From: JBBRUG01 sp038247995
GTDB taxonomy: Bacteria > Chloroflexota > Chloroflexia > Chloroflexales > Chloroflexaceae
NCBI GenBank assembly: GCA_038247995.1
Contig: JBBRUG010000029.1
Coordinates: 1-28,741, forward strand
DNA length: 28,741 bases
Direction of reading: 5' to 3'
Of this stretch, positions 25,200 to 28,741 are shown in pieces. Below the pieces are notes generated by a model. That model ran no database searches and was not told the origin of the DNA. It saw nothing but the letters and a program-made list of their open reading frames with translations. Each line of letters begins with the position of its first letter. Position 1 is the stretch's first letter. The position numbers and the translations under genes are program-made.

Positions 25200-26545
25200 G
25201 ATGCCAGCGTCGCCACCAGCTTGTCGATATCGCCCTTGCTGTTCATCTCGGTAACGGCGAGGAGCATCGCAGCGCCGAGTTCAGGCTCGTCGTTGCGCAG
25301 GTCGTAGCCACCGATGATCTTCTGCTCACGCAGGGCGGCATTGATCTCGCTCACCGGACGCGGGCAGCGCACGACGAACTCCTTGAAGAAGGGCTGGGTG
25401 GCGAGCACACTGTAGCCGGGCAGTTGGGCGATCTGCGCGGCGGCGTAATGCGCGCGGTGGTAGCAGAGCTCGGCGAGCCGGCGCATGCCCTGCTTACCCA
25501 TCAAGCTCATATACACCGTCGCCGCGAGCGCCATCAGCCCCTGGTTGGTGCAAATGTTACTCGTCGCACGTTCGCGGCGGATGTCCTGTTCGCGGGCGCG
25601 CAGCGTCAGCACATAGGCCATGGTGCCGTCAACGTCCTTCGTCACCCCGACGATCCGCCCGGCGATCTTATGCACATACTTCTGCTTGGTGGTAAAAATA
25701 CCCAGGTACGGCCCGCCGAAGTTCAGCCCGATGCCGAGCGGTTGGCCTTCGGCAGTGGCAATGTCGGCGTTGATCGAACCGGGCGTCTGGAACAGGCCGA
25801 GCGCTGTTGGGTCGAAATGCACACAGAGCAGCGCGCCCTTGGCGTGAACCTTATCGGCCAAGTCGCGCAGATCGTGCATGCGGCCGAGGAAATCGGGGTT
25901 CTGGACGATCACACAGGCGGTCTGGTCGTCGATCTGAGCCACGATTTCGTCGAGCGTCGCGCCGGCGCCCTGGGCATTGACCGGCGTCTCATCGCCGACG
26001 ACCGGCACATCAAGCGCCTGGAGGTAGGTGCGCAGCACGGCGCGGTATTGCGGGTTCACGCCGCGGGCAACGACGATCTTGCGTCGGTTGCGCACCACAT
26101 TCAGGGCCATAATTGCCGCTTCGGCAATTGCCGTTGCGCCGTCGTAGTGCGAGGCGTTGGCGATTTCCATGCCCGTAAGGGCGCAGATCAGGCTTTGATA
26201 CTCGAAGATTGCCTGGAGGGTGCCCTGGCTGATCTCGGGCTGGTATGGTGTGTAGGCAGTGTAGTACTCGCCGCGGCGCAGGATCTGATCGACAGCGGCG
26301 GGCACAAAGTGGTTGTACGCGCCGGCGCCCAGAAAGACATCGTAGCTGCGCGTATCGGCGCTGGCTGCACTGAGCGCGTACAACTCGCGCAGCAGTTCCG
26401 GTTCGGAGAGCGGCGCCGGCAGATCAAGGCGTGGGAAGCGCTTGTCGGCGGGCACATCGGTAAACAGATCGGCGATCGAGTTTACACCGATAGCCTGAAG
26501 CATCTCGGTACGATCGGCGTCGGTAATGGGAATATAGTGTGACAT
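25193..26545 (-). CDS. gcvPA: Glycine dehydrogenase (decarboxylating) subunit 1, P-protein N-terminal half
   Basis: The product has 450 residues, normal for the alpha subunit of the bipartite P-protein. It begins YIPITDADRTEMLQAIGV, followed by FLGAGAYNHFVPAAVD, YTPYQPEISQGTLQAIFEYQ and GMEIANASHYDGATA, all family signatures in order, then PDFLGRMHD and GPYLGIFTTKQKYV. It forms the heterotetramer with GcvPB, which carries the PLP lysine. ATG 26545 is the only sensible start but has no clear Shine-Dalgarno; a hairpin (26562-26591) precedes it. It follows gcvH by about 50 bp, so gcvT, gcvH and gcvPA likely form one transcript. The stop codon is embedded in an octamer array, and the last residues TLASV may be repeat-derived. 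Confidence 0.95.
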   Translation of the reverse strand: MSHYIPITDADRTEMLQAIGVNSIADLFTDVPADKRFPRLDLPAPLSEPELLRELYALSAASADTRSYDVFLGAGAYNHFVPAAVDQILRRGEYYTAYTPYQPEISQGTLQAIFEYQSLICALTGMEIANASHYDGATAIAEAAIMALNVVRNRRKIVVARGVNPQYRAVLRTYLQALDVPVVGDETPVNAQGAGATLDEIVAQIDDQTACVIVQNPDFLGRMHDLRDLADKVHAKGALLCVHFDPTALGLFQTPGSINADIATAEGQPLGIGLNFGGPYLGIFTTKQKYVHKIAGRIVGVTKDVDGTMAYVLTLRAREQDIRRERATSNICTNQGLMALAATVYMSLMGKQGMRRLAELCYHRAHYAAAQIAQLPGYSVLATQPFFKEFVVRCPRPVSEINAALREQKIIGGYDLRNDEPELGAAMLLAVTEMNSKGDIDKLVATLASV

Positions 26546-26561
26546 AATGTTTTACATAGGG

Positions 26562-26591
26562 TTGAAGCATTCGCAACGTGAACGCTTCGAA
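26562..26591. repeat. Intercistronic hairpin between gcvH and gcvPA
   Basis: GAAGCATTC (26564-26572) pairs with GAACGCTTC (26580-26588) with one mismatch, leaving a 7-nt loop. The 13-mer GAAGCATTCGCAA is identical to 10785-10797, showing the same hairpin family after the binding-protein gene. Confidence 0.5.
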
Positions 26592-26596
26592 CTTAC

Positions 26597-26986
26597 TTAA
26601 TGGGCCCGATCTTCACAGTGTTGGATATAAGCAGCGGCGGCGAGCAGTTCTTCTTCGGCGCCGGAGGGACGCATGCGGATGAGCCAACCTGCGCCGTAAG
26701 GGTCTTGATTAATCGGTTCCTGATTACTTTCCAGGTCGCTGTTGACAGCGACAATTTCGCCCCCAAGCGGAGCGTACAATTGCGAACTGGCCTTCACCGA
26801 TTCGATCGCCCCGAACGGATCGCCGGGGCTTACCGTATCACCAACCTGGGGCAATTCCAGGTAGACAATATCGCCGAGTTGATCCTGGGCGAAGTCGGTG
26901 ATGCCGATCACCACCTCATCACCTTCAATGCGCAACCACTCATCGGACTTGCTATAACGCAGCTCGGCGGGCGTCTTGTGGCTCAT
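26597..26986 (-). CDS. gcvH: Glycine cleavage system H protein (lipoyl carrier)
   Basis: A 129-residue carrier, the usual length. SDEWLRIEGDEVVIGITDFAQ and QLGDIVYLELPQVGD lead to GAIESVKASSQLYAP, where Lys65 is the lipoylated residue, and the chain ends with GAGWLIRMRP and a helix. The lipoyl arm shuttles the aminomethyl group from the P-protein to GcvT. CAGGAG eight bases upstream of ATG 26986 fixes the start, so residues from the longer frame (to 27055) are not used. It follows gcvT by about 75 bp across a perfect 15-bp hairpin. Confidence 0.96.
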   Translation of the reverse strand: MSHKTPAELRYSKSDEWLRIEGDEVVIGITDFAQDQLGDIVYLELPQVGDTVSPGDPFGAIESVKASSQLYAPLGGEIVAVNSDLESNQEPINQDPYGAGWLIRMRPSGAEEELLAAAAYIQHCEDRAH

Positions 26987-27032
26987 AACAGACTCCTGGG
27001 CGTTGGGTAAGCGAATGAACTGACGGTATTCG

Positions 27033-27065
27033 TAAACGTCTGATGATCTGATCATCAGACGTTTA
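27033..27065. repeat. Perfect intercistronic hairpin between gcvT and gcvH (15-bp stem, 3-nt loop)
   Basis: TAAACGTCTGATGAT (27033-27047) and ATCATCAGACGTTTA (27051-27065) pair perfectly around CTG. The stem includes the gcvT stop codon (27065-27063). There is no U-run in the minus-strand transcript, so it probably stabilises or processes the mRNA. Its 15/3/15 geometry equals that at 10781-10813. Confidence 0.7.
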
Positions 27066-28169
27066 TTTCTTATAGCGCGGCTTATAGAAGGGCATCTTCA
27101 CAGCGCGGGCGCGCACCGGCCGTTCGCGAACGATCACATCAAAGGTGCTTCCTTCGGCACTGAGCGGCGTCGGCACAAGGGCGATGCCGAGTGGGCGGCC
27201 GAGGGTGGGCGCAGGCATGCCGGTGGTAACGTAGCCAATCGGCGCGCCTGCGACGCTATGAACGGGATAATCGCCGCGCGCGATGCCCTTGCCTTCGAGT
27301 TCAAAACCGGTAATGCGGCGCTGGGGGCCGGCGGCCTTGATCGCGGCGAGGGCCTCGCGGCCGACAAAATCGCCCTTATTCAGCTTCACGACCCAACCGA
27401 GACGCGCCTCGTAGGGGTTGATGGTGTCGCTGATCTCGTGACCATAGAGGGCCAGGCACGGTTCAAAGCGCAGGCTATCGCGAGCGCCGAGTCCACAGGG
27501 CTTGACGCTGCCGGGCGCGCCGAGGGCGAGCAGGGCGTCCCACAGATACTCGGCGTGATCAAGATCAAAAAAGAGCTCGAAGCCATCTTCGCCGGTATAA
27601 CCAGTGCGCGCGATCAGCACATTTACGCCGAACAGGCTCGTTAGCGCAACACCGTGGAACGGCAGATAGCCCAGGGCGTCGGCGCTGCTGCCTTCAGCCT
27701 GCACGAGCAGTGCTTCGGCGGCGGGGCCTTGCAGGGCGAGCATTACCCAGCGCGCAGAGCGATCTTCCAGTTCGACATCGAAGCTCAGGGCATGGCTTTG
27801 GAGCCAATCCCAATCTTTGGCGCGGTTGGAAGCGTTCACAACCACGAGATACTCATCGGGCACGTGGTAGATGAACACGTCATCGATAATGCCGCCGTCG
27901 GGGTTGCAGAGCAGGCCATAGCTGGATTGGCCGAGCGGAATCTGTTCGACATCGCTCGTCACGACATACTGCAAAAATTCCAGCGCCTGCGAACCACGCA
28001 CCATAAAGCGGCCCATGTGGCTGATATCGAACAACCCGGCGGAGGTGCGCACGGCATTGTGCTCAGCCATAATCCCGCTGTACTGGACCGGCATCTCCCA
28101 CCCGCCGAACTCAACCATGCGGGCGCCCATCGCGACGTGTTTGGCATAGAGTGGTGTGCGTTTCAGCAT
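27063..28169 (-). CDS. gcvT: Glycine cleavage system aminomethyltransferase (T protein)
   Basis: A 368-residue tetrahydrofolate-dependent aminomethyltransferase. It starts LKRTPLYAKHVAMGARMVEFGGWEMPVQY in shape, with the family motifs GIMAEHNAVRTSAGLFDISHMG, DDVFIYHV, ARTGYTGEDGFELF, GLGARDSLRFE and IGYVTTG following in order. It releases ammonia from the aminomethyl-lipoyl H-protein and forms methylene-tetrahydrofolate. ATG 28169 has GGAGG five bases upstream, so the longer frame to 28223 is rejected. It is the first gene of the minus-strand gcv cluster. No glycine riboswitch could be recognised in its 140-bp leader, which instead carries an octamer array. The lipoamide dehydrogenase gene is not in the window. 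Confidence 0.96.
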   Translation of the reverse strand: MLKRTPLYAKHVAMGARMVEFGGWEMPVQYSGIMAEHNAVRTSAGLFDISHMGRFMVRGSQALEFLQYVVTSDVEQIPLGQSSYGLLCNPDGGIIDDVFIYHVPDEYLVVVNASNRAKDWDWLQSHALSFDVELEDRSARWVMLALQGPAAEALLVQAEGSSADALGYLPFHGVALTSLFGVNVLIARTGYTGEDGFELFFDLDHAEYLWDALLALGAPGSVKPCGLGARDSLRFEPCLALYGHEISDTINPYEARLGWVVKLNKGDFVGREALAAIKAAGPQRRITGFELEGKGIARGDYPVHSVAGAPIGYVTTGMPAPTLGRPLGIALVPTPLSAEGSTFDVIVRERPVRARAVKMPFYKPRYKK

Positions 28170-28200
28170 AGGGCCTCCGGTGAGTAGTTGCTGAGGGCTG

Positions 28201-28232
28201 AGACCAAAGGAACAAAGGAACAAAGGAACCGA
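28201..28232. repeat. Period-8 tandem array (GGAACAAA)
   Basis: AGACCAAA, GGAACAAA, GGAACAAA and GGAACCGA in tandem, with a pyrimidine-rich partial inverse around 28249-28272. It fills the leader upstream of gcvT. Confidence 0.55.
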
Positions 28233-28310
28233 AGCTGCCTTAGCTCTGCCTTACTTTCTTCTTTTAGCCTTCGTCATTTGCGCTCGTGCGAGTTGACAGA
28301 CTGCCGACTG

Positions 28311-28741
28311 TTACTCAATCCCCTCGCGGACACGGCGCAGCAGTTCACGGCACTCGATCGCATAGGTTGCCAGTTCTTCGTCGCCGCTGGCGCGCGCTTC
28401 GGCGGCGAACTGCCAGAGCGCCTGGCCGGCGGCCTCTGCGAGCAATACCGGGTAACGATCGATTGCATCGGCTAGGGCGTCTTCGCCTTCGGCAGTGAGC
28501 AGGGCCTCGATCGCCTCATCGAGCGTCGGTTCGGTGAGCGCGGCGGCAGGCGTACCGGCTGCTTTGCGTAGTTCAGCCAGCGCCTCGCGCCGATCTTCGA
28601 GGGCCTGGGCCAAGCGTTCGTTGGCCTCATCGAGCGCCAGTTCCACCCGTTCGGTTAGCAATTGATCCATGTCGGGTTGCAACAGCAGCGGATGCGCGGC
28701 AACAACTGCCTCCAATTCCGTCGCATTCGTGACGGCCAGGA
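28311..28741 (-). CDS. C-terminal part of an alpha-helical repeat protein (TPR/CHAT-protein-like), N-terminus outside the window
   Basis: The frame is open from the window edge to TAA at 28311-28313, giving 142 visible residues. They show two similar helical units. The first is ATELEAVVAAHPLLLQPDMDQ continuing to a long charged helix ending LAELRKA. The second is DALADAIDRYPVLLAEAAGQ continuing to a helix ending CRELLRRVREG. The pattern (helix, hP-h-LL, long helix ending L-x-x-hR) is common in the repeat regions of large Chloroflexota and cyanobacterial proteins that also carry CHAT or ATPase domains. The defining domain is not in view, so the function is unknown. It lies upstream of gcvT on the same strand, separated by about 140 bp. 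Confidence 0.6.
   Translation of the reverse strand, partial: LAVTNATELEAVVAAHPLLLQPDMDQLLTERVELALDEANERLAQALEDRREALAELRKAAGTPAAALTEPTLDEAIEALLTAEGEDALADAIDRYPVLLAEAAGQALWQFAAEARASGDEELATYAIECRELLRRVREGIE

Noticed and set aside
25424..26542. Plus-strand reading frame of 372 residues opposite gcvPA
   Set aside because: Shadow of a highly conserved gene, with no domain signature.
28170..28310. Glycine riboswitch before gcvT
   Set aside because: The leader shows an octamer array and pyrimidine tracts but none of the conserved glycine-aptamer segments.

Overview
The window is a GC-rich bacterial chromosome segment. Several traits suggest a Chloroflexota (Chloroflexia-type) genome: a two-subunit glycine decarboxylase, DUF1800/DUF1501 gene pairs, and spacers built of 7-8 bp tandem repeats and palindromes. 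This taxonomic reading is an inference; there is no rRNA or phylogenetic marker to settle it. No tRNA, rRNA, CRISPR array or transposase gene was found.

Layout. (1) 1-947: the 3' end of a lipid-kinase-type gene with an intrinsic terminator, the C-terminal remnant of a response-regulator receiver domain, and a gene-free stretch rich in palindromes. (2) 948-6013, plus strand: an ECF sigma factor overlapping its zinc-binding membrane anti-sigma factor, two paralogous small membrane proteins, then a DUF1800 lipoprotein and a DUF1501 protein, both with twin-arginine-type signals. (3) 6082-21172, plus strand: a complete-looking alpha-glucan locus. It holds a ROK repressor with a near-consensus promoter, two ABC sugar permeases, a lipoprotein binding protein, a cytoplasmic GH15 enzyme, a cytoplasmic GH31 enzyme, a secreted GH31 with CBM35 that strongly resembles 3-alpha-isomaltosyltransferase (CtsY, the cycloalternan-forming enzyme), and a secreted GH31 with CBM20. 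(4) 21383-28169, minus strand: a PlsC-type acyltransferase and the glycine cleavage genes in transcription order gcvT, gcvH, gcvPA, APH-like gene, gcvPB, with a small plus-strand HTH gene beside gcvPB. (5) 28311-28741: the C-terminal end of a helical-repeat protein leaving the window.

How the genes work together. The central locus reads as a cycloalternan route. The secreted CBM20 GH31 would place alpha-1,6-glucosyl units on starch or maltodextrin ends. The secreted CBM35 GH31 would transfer isomaltosyl units in alpha-1,3 linkage and close the ring. The ABC transporter would import the cyclic sugar, and the cytoplasmic GH31 and GH15 would open it and release glucose under ROK control. No ATPase subunit is present, so a shared ATPase elsewhere must be assumed. 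The family and localisation calls are well supported; the product specificity is inferred.

The most unusual non-coding signal is that nearly every spacer carries its own 7-8 bp tandem array, often with a reverse-complement array as partner. One such block lies in frame inside the cytoplasmic GH31 gene. Perfect intercistronic hairpins, a 117-bp three-arm cloverleaf and several shared palindromic repeats add to this.
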